Below, piece by piece: positions 1 through 9,701 of a stretch of DNA of 27,685 bases (position 1 is its first letter; every line of letters begins with the position of its first letter). Under the pieces are notes generated by a model, which worked only from the letters and a program-made list of their open reading frames with translations, did no database searches and was not told the origin of the DNA. The stretch lies in contig JAYMSP010001923.1 in the NCBI GenBank assembly GCA_036897095.1, positions 1-27,685 on the forward strand. The letters run 5' to 3'. The position numbers and the translations under genes were made by a program. This DNA comes from Plantago elongata. Lineage: Eukaryota; Streptophyta; Magnoliopsida; Lamiales; Plantaginaceae.

Positions 1-893
1 TATAGATATATTCCTCCATTAGCTAATTACACACATATAATATTTATTGGTACTTTGAAAAATAAGATACAGTGACACAAACCAACTTAAATTAAATTAC
101 TATATTCAATTATTACGTACACTCACAATTTTCCAATTATTTCCATCTCTTATAGTTATTCTAAAGTTTTGGTCTAAAGTTAATAATTTCACTATTTTTA
201 TGTAATTAAAATATTATGTTGGTCAAATAATGCCTTAATTGTGTACTCAAACGTCATTTAGTAAAATATAAAAGATCAGAAAAAGAAAGAAATAATTAAA
301 AAAGAATCACAAAAAAAGAATTGCAAACAAAAGGATGCCATGCACAAAATTAACTATCAACTATCCTGGGAAACTAGAAAAATACCTAATAGCATAAAAA
401 AGGAAAATGTCGATTTTCCATTTACATTTTCTCAAGAAATTTAATTTCTTTTTTAAATTTCTTGCATTCCTTCAAAATCCCTTAAACCGTGTAGAGACAA
501 GTATAAACCTCCCTCATACTTCCAACCACCCTATACTTTAACCACTACCCCTCTAAAACTTCAATTCATTTTCTATTGTATTATCTTCTCTCTTAAAAAG
601 GAAATGTTAAGCTTAAAAAAAAATCCCCATATAGTAAATAATGAACCTTTTGAAAAATAAAAGGAGTAATTTATTTAATAATAATATGTGATATGTCCCA
701 GCCTCAGCAGGCCTGGTTGAATTTGGTAGTTTTATTTGTCGTAATTTTTGGCCCAATTGGTTCTACCTGCAGCCCATTTAATGAGCCCTAACCCTTTTTT
801 AATCTGAAGCAACTGTTCGAGTCTCAACTGTCAACTCTACCAGTTCCAAATCATGTGTTTGATATGGGATTGAAATAAAAGAAATTTATTTAA
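1..893. other. AT-rich intergenic DNA
   Basis: No open frame longer than about 60 codons and no recognisable gene, RNA or transposon end is visible. The stretch contains many A and T runs. A slightly more GC-rich patch near 700-800 has no coding signal. The last 40 bases (852-891) are a diverged direct copy of the hairpin arm that follows. Confidence 0.6.
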
Positions 894-980
894 CTGAAAT
901 TGTGTTTGGCATGGGATTGAAATAGGAGAAATTTAACTTAAATTTCTTCTATTTCAATCCCATGCCAAACACAATTTCAG
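894..980. repeat. Long near-perfect inverted repeat (hairpin, MITE-like)
   Basis: Two arms of about 43 bases (894-935 and 938-980) are reverse complements with about one mismatch and almost no loop. The arm begins CTGAAATTGTGTTTGGCATG. A diverged third copy lies just upstream at 852-891 in the same orientation as the left arm. The motif TGAAATTGTGTTTGG recurs inside the MITE at 7132-7289, which suggests a common transposon source. Transcription would give a stable hairpin RNA, but no flanking target duplication or promoter is obvious. Confidence 0.75.
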
Positions 981-2052
981 ATAAATCCATCTAAATATCC
1001 ATTACAATGTCATGCAACTCATCCCTTAGTTCTCTTCTCTACAAAGGTGTGTCATTCTCATATGAGTAGCAAATCAGATGATAGAAACACATTTAGTATG
1101 ATTTATCAACGAAATTCAGATCATTCCTTCTGGAGCTGTTAAGAGTGATTGAGTGTCTCATCAATTACACTAACAGTTTAGGCGAGCTTCAAGCAAGAAA
1201 CCGAGTTCCAGGAACATTGTCCCAGAGTATATCAGTTAACATGGGGCTTGGGGATGAGCGCATCTGATGATGACGACACTGCATTATTGTAAGAGTAGTA
1301 TTTGTAGTGTGGAGTTAATTACTCCCTACGTCAATGGTAAGAGATTACTCAAACAATGTCGGAGACTTGCAGTAAGGTTCCAGCAGCAAGTAGGCTAAAA
1401 AGAGCATTTAGAAGAGTTTATCAATCAGACTGTTGATTCCAACTTCCAAGCTCAGGGAGCAAATCCTCTGATAATCTGCAGATATATGTGAAACTATTAA
1501 TGTAATCGAATCAGTTCGTTATTTGAATCAGGGAACTTGGTTTTTCGTAACAGTTTAAGGTATGAACTGTCACTGTAATCAAATCCAGTAATGCTAATCA
1601 ACCTTAATTTTCCTCAAGTTCAAACTTCAAACTTCAAACAAAAGTTGAAGAATCTCAGGCCTAAGTACATAGTACTGTACTTCTCAAACCCTCTGGCAAG
1701 GCCAAAAGCTTATAGGGGAACCAGAGAAACAAATGGACAATTCATTAGCAGAGAACTTCCAACTTTTCTTGCCCATGGATAAAGACATTCTACTGTTTGC
1801 TCCTTTTAGACATCTCTACAGTTGCTATATGAAGGTGACATTACTGCTACTCACATGCTTCAACATTATCAATCCATCAAGCCAATCCTTCTTCCACGGA
1901 AGATCACAAAGGGGGGAAAAGAAAAAAGAAAAAAAGAAAAAAATGATTGTGGCGTACCGTTTGCAGTCGTTAGTTGTTACAAAAGAATTTATCTAAACAA
2001 ATCCAAACTTACTAGACAAACGAAGCTACAAAGTGCAGACGTAATTAGATAC
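981..2052. other. Gene-free stretch of more complex sequence, possibly transcribed
   Basis: This stretch is less AT-rich and less repetitive than ordinary intergenic DNA here, but every frame is broken and no protein family is recognised in either strand. Its right end lies directly 3' of the membrane-protein gene, so part of it should be that gene's 3' untranslated region. The rest could be an old non-coding exon or decayed gene. A purine run (GGGGGGAAAAGAAAAAAGAA type) lies at 1913-1943. Confidence 0.4.
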
Positions 2053-4330
2053 TTAAACTTGAACCTTCCCTTGGGGTAGAATATCTCTAACTGATGAGAC
2101 CTTCAGATGATTATCCGCGTCATGGTTTACATGCATAGGGGAAGCTTTCTCACTGTCTACCACATGTCCAGCTGCCTTCGCTCCTCTTAAGCTGCTTATG
2201 TTTCCGAAGATCAGGATAACCATCCCTATGATTCCAGCACAAAATGCAACTCCAAATGTTTTGCCAATGTTTCTTGGCATAGCTGTTGCAAGGGCAAATC
2301 CTGCACAAGCTCCAAGTGATCGAGCCCATGAGAACCACACCGAAAATGCACCTTCTTTCCCAGCTGGAGAACAATCTAACCATAACACCCTTCCAAATGC
2401 ATGTAAGAAACCTGCCAAATCCATTTTAAAGATTGATGTCAAAAGATAATCTTCAATAACTGCATTGTCTCTTCCATATACACTACACAATTCTAGAAAC
2501 TAAAAATCTTGATTCATTTAGATTTTCAGAATCTACCCTTTCAAGTAAGATTTATTTTCACAGCCAAAAAGATGATAACTTTTAAACTAGATGTCTTTGC
2601 TGTAAAGATATGCAGTAAACACAACAAACCTGTTGCAGTTCCCTGAACAGCTGCAAAGAAAAGTATGCAGCTTTTACTCCAAACACTTTTCCGGAAATAA
2701 AATCCAAATCCAGATGTGAATATGGATAACACGAATCCAAGAAGCTGCATCTTCTCAGCATCCAACTTCAACTTCTGCTGCAATGGATGTGCCAGCGGAA
2801 GAGAAAGCAAAGGGAACATGAAATAGACAAGCCAGAGATACAAAATGTTCTCTGCTTTTACACAAAGATATCCCATAACATACATTAACCCTCCAGCAAA
2901 AATACACATTGCCATGAAAGACGAAAGCAAAACCACAGCAATACTCCCCAAAGCATGAGGATACTTGAAAATCGAAACGACATGAGTCACAGCACTGGTA
3001 CTTGGTGTCGATGAGGCAGTATAGCCCACTGCAGATCTATCTGTGCTGCAAATGTGAAATAACCCCACACCCCATATCAGGCCACTAAAGATCGAAACAA
3101 CCCACAGGGCCGTAAAGTGGTCCGACCTCCTGAGCATGAGATACGTGAACGAAGCCATTATAGCAGCTCCTAAGCAACCTGCTGCCGTGGAGTTAAGCGA
3201 TAGCCAGCTCGCGAAAGATCTTCTGTCCGAAAACTGGCGTCTACGGATCGTAGAGCCAGTGAACCCCAGGATCATGAGGCCAAGGTGGCGTGCGTGTGCC
3301 CCAACAACAATGGTGCTGGCTGTCACAATGAGAGCAATGTACGGTAGAAAGATCCACGGAGTCCTGAAAAACCCAGCTGGGAGGCAGAACAGTGCTCCAA
3401 TACCTGTTGCCGCTCCAGCAATGAGCTGCTGGTTATGACCATAGTCCAGGTGAACCGAGACAACCCCAAGGATCGGTGCCGAAAGAACGAGGCCTATAAT
3501 CCAAGAGATCGAGGTCCATTCAAGTGGAGAGACACTCAATGCCCCAAGATCTATTCCTCTGCTCACTAGTCCTTCATATCTAACAAAAACAGAGAACCAA
3601 GTTCAGGGTTTTTAATTGCTCTAAACTAAAATGCAATAAGAAATATACTAACAGAACAACTCCAAGAAAAATAAACCAACTGAAGAAACTAAACCCCAAT
3701 TTAAACATGACCTCATTTTCAGCTGAGCATTGAAAGCCTAAAAAATAACTGAACTAAAATTTCCCATTTTCTAGTGCAAGTTCCTAAAAATGAAGCACAA
3801 TGCTAAACATTTTCTTGTTTGGGGTTCAGGGTTTAGCCTGAAGCCCAACAGACACTTTATTTTCACAAGCAAGAACACTTTTGTTTTTTCACGCAAGAAC
3901 ACTTTTTTTCCAGCTGAACAAAAAGCTCAAACCAAGATTCAACTAGGGTTTCCCATTATTCTTGTCTACCATCAACAAAACAAACCAAAAATACAATTTT
4001 TTTTCCCTTGCTGTTCAGTGTTCACTACTCTTTACAGCAAGCTAAATACTTGGAAAAAGCAAAAAGAAGAGCTTACAGTTGCATTTCACTGTGGCTACAT
4101 TTGAGATCTTTGTAGGTCTTCAACCAGCCTTGAGTCGGCTCAGCCATGTGAGACACTGTTTGACTGATAATAAGCGGAAAGACAACAGGAATGAGAACAG
4201 TGTGCACAAAGTAGGAGCAGAAACCGTACAAGTACCAAACAGAAGCTTCAGCCTTGGTGGGTTTATCTCCGAAAGCTCTGTTTGGCTCCCGGTTGCCCTG
4301 AGAAGCCATGTGAGAGGTGATTTCTGCCAT
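2053..4330 (-). CDS. Multi-span membrane protein, Atg22/MFS-like, three exons
   Basis: Three exons join cleanly: 4330-4077, 3579-2630 and 2411-2053. The introns (4076-3580 and 2629-2412) have GT-AG borders, including a GTAAG donor at 4076, and the junctions keep phase (CT|A, then ACAG|GT). The total is 1563 bases, or 520 residues plus stop. The start at 4330 opens MAEITSHMASQGNREPNRAF. Residues about 30-60 (WYLYGFCSYFVHTVLIPVVF) resemble the first helix of Atg22-type proteins. Alternating hydrophobic segments suggest 10-12 membrane spans, with a basic loop (TIRRRQFSDRRSFASW) near the middle and a hydrophilic C-terminus. Atg22 exports amino acids from the yeast vacuole; a transporter role here is inferred from fold resemblance only, and the substrate is unknown. 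No lesion is visible. It could equally be another plant-conserved MFS subfamily. Confidence 0.85.
3580..4076 (-). other. Intron 1 of the membrane-protein gene
   Basis: This 497-base intron starts with GTAAGCT and ends with TTTTGTTAG. Its sequence is AT-rich with A-runs on one strand. The open frame within it on the plus strand (3790-4104) has no recognisable homology and is treated as chance. Confidence 0.8.
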
Positions 4331-4640
4331 TTTTTTGGTTGGTTTTTTTGGGTTCAGAGTGTGTCTCTGTTGGTACTAAGCATGGAGTTTGGGAATGAGT
4401 AATAATGGTGAGTGGGAGAGTGTAGTTGGGGTTTGGTTTGGAAGGGAGTAAAAAGTGAAAAAAGGTACCGTTGCATTTGTGTTTTGATTATGATGAGGAC
4501 CGAAAGTTAAAGGAAGGTAAAAGAGAAGGACTTGGAATTAAAAATGGCTGATGGGGTTGGTATATTTATTTTGTACCGTTATTAGGGTAAAGTAACGTGT
4601 CACACAGCTGGTCGGGAGGGTCTCGAGGAGTGTAAACACC
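4331..4640 (-). promoter_or_regulatory. 5' leader and probable promoter of the membrane-protein gene
   Basis: On the minus strand the 200 bases before the ATG are CA- and CT-rich, as in plant 5' leaders. Two short upstream frames are present if transcription starts near 4535: a 9-codon one at 4383-4354 and a 31-codon one starting at 4476. An AATAAATA stretch near 4561-4570 could be the TATA element. An ACGTGTC core (4595-4601), the core of abscisic-acid response elements, lies just upstream. The transcription start is inferred. Confidence 0.4.
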
Positions 4641-7131
4641 CATTCATTTTGTTCACTTGTTTTCTATTTTCTATGATACCTACGGCTTTACTTTAATCTT
4701 TAGCATCTTTATACTATATTTTACGTTCTAATTTATCTCAACTTAAATTTGAAATGGACTATGTTATTTTGTTTAGTCCGCAATAAATGTGAAATGATCT
4801 TGTAACTACGATCGCTCCTGCATTTAATGAAATCTTTTAATATGGTATGAACAAAGGTAATAGATCCTCCCAATATTAATAATTTTGAATTTTCACCATG
4901 TGCATAGACTAATCGTGATGAGTTTTATCATAATGATTGCACTGCACAACACAATGAAGCACTATAAGTCACTACATTATTTGGCACGAAAAAGGAACCC
5001 TCGTGAAGGGGCGTGCAACGGGATGTTAGAATGATGTTACGCGTGTAAAACCTAACAATCATGTGAAGGAGCATGTTGGATGAATTGTAAATGTATATAT
5101 AAATAAATAATCATCTCCATCTAATAAGACATTTAAAAAAATAATGCTTCGGATTAATAACACTACCAATCATGTAATTTACAAAATAGATTATGCATTT
5201 AAATGTGATACTAATCATATAATTTACAAATTTGATTGGGATACTAATCTGAAACCACAGTGGCTAAGTTATGGATGAGGCATTTTGCATGGTTAAAGTA
5301 TGTGGCATGTGGGAATAAAAACATGATGGTCCTTTTGGAAAAGCAAAGGAGGATAATTAACAATAGTATAATATTAGAGGCTAAAGTGGCTCTTTAGATA
5401 AAGATTAGGGTAAATAGGCAAAGCAAGTCATGCCGAAAAAGAAAAGAAAAAGGATTATTCTATTCTATTATATTCTATGTGATGAATCTAATTTTAATTT
5501 GAAAGTAGGGGGGAAAAGTAATTTAAAATTTCAGCACCCGACGGCAGAAAGGTGCCAAGGGAAACGTCAAGACACTGAAAAATGTTCTGCTCTGCTTCCT
5601 GCTAAATCATTTTCCAGATCCTAAAGTAGGAATCACTAAGATCACTTTGTAAATTCATTAATTCAGAACATAATTAATTATAAACTATCACTACTAACTT
5701 TGTCTAGAAGCAATTACACTAGTTAATCATACACACTATATATAAAACTCAATGGAGGGCAGCCTACAATCTATTACTTCTTTCACACTATCTATATTCT
5801 CAGGCTAGGTAGAAAATCTTAAACATTTCCTCACGATCGACGTATGATAAGTATTCACAAAACTAAATACTTCGTATACAACGTTATCTAAATCTAAAGT
5901 ATTTGCATGACGCAATACCAAATAATAAGTCGTTTTTAGTGATTCTACAAACAACAATTATTAAAATCTTAATCTAAAAACTTGATATGGCCTATGTTCA
6001 CTAGGGAAAAGTTGGTCTGGTATTATGCACCCACACCCTAGAATCGAAGAGACCGTTGATTACAAGACCCTATTATATCGATCGATCTTGTACTAGCATG
6101 AATCTAGTCTAAATTGATCAGAATCCTACAAATGACATCCAACGAAACGGTTCAAAATACTTATAATGAATTAATGAGCGTGGAAAGTGAGGGGCCTTGG
6201 GAAACCACCACCACCATTATTGTTGGCCTGTATACAATAAACAACTTGAAATATACTATAGTATAGAGCACAGACTGCCCTTTTCTTACCATTCCTTTTA
6301 AAAGGAAAAAAAAGAGAAAGATGAAACTCAGACCCTTTTAAAGAAATGGATTAGAGAGTGCGATTGGTTGTTCATAAAGCAATAAAACAATTGGGACTCG
6401 CGTCCCATAACTTTCTCTGTTTCTACTTGCAACTTAAAAATCAAAACTTAACATACAAAATTCTCGAATTGATGGTTTTCGCATTTCAAATGCCAACATG
6501 TGACTCCCTTCTTCCTTTTCATCTTATGTTCGTAAGTTGTATGCGCTATTTTATAACTTAACTGTATAGAATATGAATATGATGTTGATCGTGTATATCG
6601 GATATTCTTGAATTGATTGATGGTGGTTTTCGAATTTGAAATGCCCACATGTGACTAGTCTTGATTTTATTACCAAACTTTTTCCTTCAACTGGTTAGAA
6701 GTGTCTTTCTATTGTTGCTCTCAATTAAAGCTAAGAGGGCAACAAATGTGTGCATTCTGCTGGTGCAGATGCAGAACATGCATGTACTATCTGGCCATTC
6801 TCAGTGCAAAAGGTACGTACAACTTGCGGTAAATACCATAAAAGACAGCACATACACAGGTGAATACAAACGCCAATTTTACCCCATCTCAACTATTTGG
6901 TCAATATTTTTCTGCGATTCGGGTCCTACTTACCAGTTAGATGCAGTAGTATCCAATCCAATAATTCTTCATGTTTCTATAATCACTCTTTTAATTTCTT
7001 GAGTTTTGGCAATGCCAAATTTCCTTCATGACAAAAACTACTTCAATTGTACTAATACTAATGTAGACTATAGATGGAGTGATACCATGACTAAAATTGG
7101 ACTATATATTTTATTTGTTGTTTTTAAATTA
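4641..7131. other. AT-rich intergenic DNA without a supported gene
   Basis: No gene is supported on either strand. The short frames here (for example 5430-5624, 6358-6561 and 6661-7002) have AT-driven composition and no recognisable domain. Near 5170-5240 two diverged copies of an AATCATRTAATTTACAAA segment occur. A TATATATAAA element at about 5735-5745 is followed by non-coding sequence. A 45-base direct duplication at 6460-6656 is listed separately. Confidence 0.5.
6460..6656 (+). repeat. Diverged direct repeat pair
   Basis: About 45 bases at 6460-6505 recur at 6607-6656 with a few mismatches and a short insertion. Both copies carry TTCTYGAATTGAT followed by AATGCCMACATGTGACT. The spacing is about 148 bases. 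The origin is unknown; a local duplication or two transposon fragments are both possible. Confidence 0.65.
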
Positions 7132-7289
7132 GGGACTGATTGGCATGACACTCAAATGACCATTTGGATGGAATTTTGGTGAAATTGTGTTTGGAATGAA
7201 ACTGAAATGGGGTATTTGAAGTGTATTTTAGGCCAAATCACTGTTTATCGAGTCAAATTGAGCGATTTGAGTGCCATGACAATCAGCCC
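7132..7289. mobile_element. Tourist/PIF-Harbinger-like MITE
   Basis: This 158-base element has terminal inverted repeats of about 25 bases: GGGACTGATTGGCATGACAC at the left matches, as reverse complement, GGGCTGATTGTCATGGCACT at the right. The start GGG-N-CTGATTGG resembles Tourist-type ends, and the flanks (TTA left, TTT right) are close to the three-base TWA target expected for PIF/Harbinger. It has no coding capacity. Its inside shares TGAAATTGTGTTTGG with the hairpin at 894-980. Confidence 0.7.
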
Positions 7290-7562
7290 TTTAATCATTA
7301 TTAACTTATAATGTGTGAAAATAGAGTTAATTGATAATGATGTACACTCAAAGGTCTCAAATTGTTAGCGTATCGGTTCGGACATTTGATAGAGGGAATG
7401 AAAACGGGATGCTTTTAGTATGTTAAAAACGTGTGAGATATGAGATATTTAATTCTGTATGAATATTAAAATTATCAACGAATTTGTATCAAACTATGAA
7501 TATTTAGATGTATACTTTCATCTTTGGTACTACATTTGTTCTTCCAACCATTTGTGCTTCGA

Positions 7563-7661
7563 GATGCCGGGTCTTTTTCTGGTGCACTCCCTTACTCACA
7601 ATAAGTGTGAGGCCCGTGTATCATTGTGAATGGCGGATGCACTGGGAAAAGACCCAACATC
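7563..7661. mobile_element. Small hairpin element (MITE-like, 99 bp)
   Basis: The ends are inverted repeats of about 26 bases: GATGCCGGGTCTTTTTCTGG at the left pairs with the right end, whose reverse complement reads GATGTTGGGTCTTTTCCCAG. The middle also pairs (ACTCACAATAAG with CATTGTGAATG), so nearly the whole element folds back. It is more GC-rich than its surroundings. The superfamily is not clear and no target duplication is obvious. Confidence 0.6.
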
Positions 7662-8079
7662 AAATAAATTAGATGTCATTAATAGGAGCTTGAGACTCGA
7701 TGACATGTAGTAGGAGTGGTATATTTCACTTAAAAGAAATTTATATTCACCATGCATTATAATTGTATTAATGACATTCATAAGATATTTGAATTAAACA
7801 TACAATATGTGATTTGGATCTTACATTTTAGACATACGATGTAATGTATCAGTCCAACCAAGGTGAAATAGGGAACCAATAATTTTCCAAAATTGAGATC
7901 AGTCTAACCCGTATATCATAATACAAGACACATGGGAAATGAATGATTCCTTTCCAATTTTTTATTGGAATAAAGTAAATCAATAAACGTTGTCCTCTGA
8001 AAGCGCAAGAACACATTTTGGGTACAAAGCATAGATAGGGTATGCGTTTTACGTGACTTAAGTGTAGAATATATATATG
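7662..8079. other. AT-rich spacer
   Basis: No coding frame with recognisable content, no RNA gene and no clear repeat is seen between the two transposon-derived elements. Confidence 0.5.
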
Positions 8080-8979
8080 GGGATTTTTAAATGGTGAATA
8101 ATTTTTACTAAACATAAAATATATTTTAATATATTATAAAAGGTAATTTAAATATTATTAACATAAAAATTAGTTCTAATATTTATCACTCGTTTAACTC
8201 GATAATACTTCAAATATTCTAAAATAATAACATAAAAACATTCCTATATAATATGAGAATAAAAAAATTATATAATACACGTATTGATTAGACTATGATA
8301 ACGATTGTAAATTTAAAGAAGTATATATATTTTTAATTTAATATTTATATTATTTATAATTGTTTTATAGTATTAAAATATTTAAATAAATCAATACTTC
8401 ATCAAATTAAAAAAATTAAATAAAAACACTAAAATGACACTTAGGGCTGCCGAAATAGCCTTCCGGCAACCCTCAAGGCTGCTAGGACAACTCGTAGTCA
8501 TGAGTATTGCCAGATCGCGTCTAGCGGCCCCGATGGCTACCAATTGGACTGGTCTAGCAGCCCTTAGGGCCGCCAAACACTTGGCAGCTTAGGGCTGCTA
8601 GACGGGCTGTTTTGGCAGTCCTGAAGGCTGTCCAACAGTCTGTTTAGTGCATTTAGAAAAAAGAAAATTAAGTAATTAAAAATGTGGTGTGTATGATTTG
8701 GTTAAGTATTATCTAGTTTATAACATTATTCTTAAAATTTAATTATGATTGTTTGAAAATTATAAGCACCTTTGCGATCATTGATTGTGTTTGCTTAATG
8801 ATTCGAAGAGAAATACATATGTTTGAGAGTTGAAATGTATAAAAAAGTATTTTTTAATAATATTATATTATTTTAAAGCTAATAAGTTACTTTATAAATT
8901 AATGTAAGTTTGAGTTGATTTGTAATTTGTTAAAAATATATATTATATTTTGTAAAAAGAGTCATGCGTTTAACATTCC
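8080..8979. mobile_element. AT-rich non-autonomous element with GC-rich palindromic core (copy 1)
   Basis: The left end (GGGATTTTTAAATGGTGAAT, then TTTTTACTAAACAT) and the right end (ATGCGTTTAACATTCC) are related inverted ends, also found at 19471-20194 and 20195-21314. The shell is over 80 percent AT. The core at 8440-8640 is strongly GC-rich and contains four imperfect palindromes of the form GGCAGYCCTNARGGCTGYC plus a weaker fifth. The core matches the reverse complement of the 20.8 kb core, including CTRGACGGGCTGTTT. No frame encodes a transposase. The ends are imprecise and no target duplication was confirmed. A MULE-type or other TIR element is possible. Confidence 0.6.
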
Positions 8980-9656
8980 TGTTATATAATTCCTAAAAAA
9001 TAAATACGTACAATGCACTTAAATATCGCATAATTTAGGGATTTCATTTCATCGAACTTTTGAATAATTTGTGGGCTTTATTTATGCATTCTAACAATAA
9101 TCAATGGCATAGAGACACAATCAAATTCCTCAAGAAAATAAAAGGAGTAGAATATTTTATGAAGGAACGAAGAGCAAGTTGTATTTTATAAACATGCATT
9201 TTCAAATAAAAATAAATGTGACTTGTACACAACACTTGAGGTTTATAGATAAATAATTAGTTAGTCAGCTTGAACTATATATACAACTCCTCCATTCTGT
9301 ATATGCATCTCCTTTTCCATTTCTGTAACCAACTTAGTTTCCTTCATTTTTTCCACAATTCAGAGAGAATTGGATTTGTATTTAATTTCATTTCAATAAT
9401 ACAATTCAGTTTATAAATGGAGTTTAATTTTGACTCTTCCACTATGCTCATTGTGACAGTGGTATGTGACCGTCATCATTGTTGATTGAATGTACAAGTG
9501 CTCATTATGCTTCAGTTGCTTTTGAGCATTTCATTAGCTTCCTTTGGTCCATTAGTTTGTATGCGAACCCGTAATGATGCCTCAATTGGTTATAATAGTC
9601 TTCATATATTTTTATTTGGTTGTCCCATATTCGTACTTGAGTGTGCACATGAGATA
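8980..9656. other. AT-rich flank with possible orphan promoter
   Basis: This is mostly AT-rich DNA. Near 9267-9280 a CTATATATACAAC element is followed by a CT-rich leader-like stretch (9290-9360). An ATG at 9417 opens a 15-codon frame that runs into a GTATGT donor-like site near 9462. No homologous continuation is found before the LINE, so this is at most the relic of a first exon. Confidence 0.3.
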
Positions 9657-9666
9657 TAACGATGTT
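9657..9666. repeat. Target-site duplication of the LINE (left copy)
   Basis: TAACGATGTT here is repeated exactly at 15495-15504, directly outside the other end of the LINE. The adjoining TTGTTTTTTT (9667-9676) is the reverse complement of the element's A-rich tail. This fits target-primed reverse transcription of a minus-oriented element. Confidence 0.85.
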
Positions 9667-9701
9667 TTGTTTTTTTGGTAAGCAAAGAATAACATTAGAC
9701 A

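Noticed and set aside
1448-1470. AAGCTCAGGGAGCAAATCCTC, partly like a miR390 sequence
   Set aside because: Similarity ends after about ten bases and no complementary arm lies nearby, so no precursor hairpin is supported.
3136-3438. 100-codon plus-strand frame inside the membrane-protein exon
   Set aside because: It is an antisense shadow of exon 2, whose minus-strand frame encodes clear membrane segments.
5430-5624. Small frame beginning MPKKKRKR, resembling a nuclear localisation signal
   Set aside because: The lysine run comes from a simple GAAAAAGAAAAG purine stretch. The rest of the frame has no domain, no splice continuation and AT-driven composition.
8391-8576. 61-codon minus-strand frame over the GC-rich core
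   Set aside because: Its alanine/arginine-rich sequence follows from the palindromic GC repeats. The matching core at 20.8 kb does not keep this frame.
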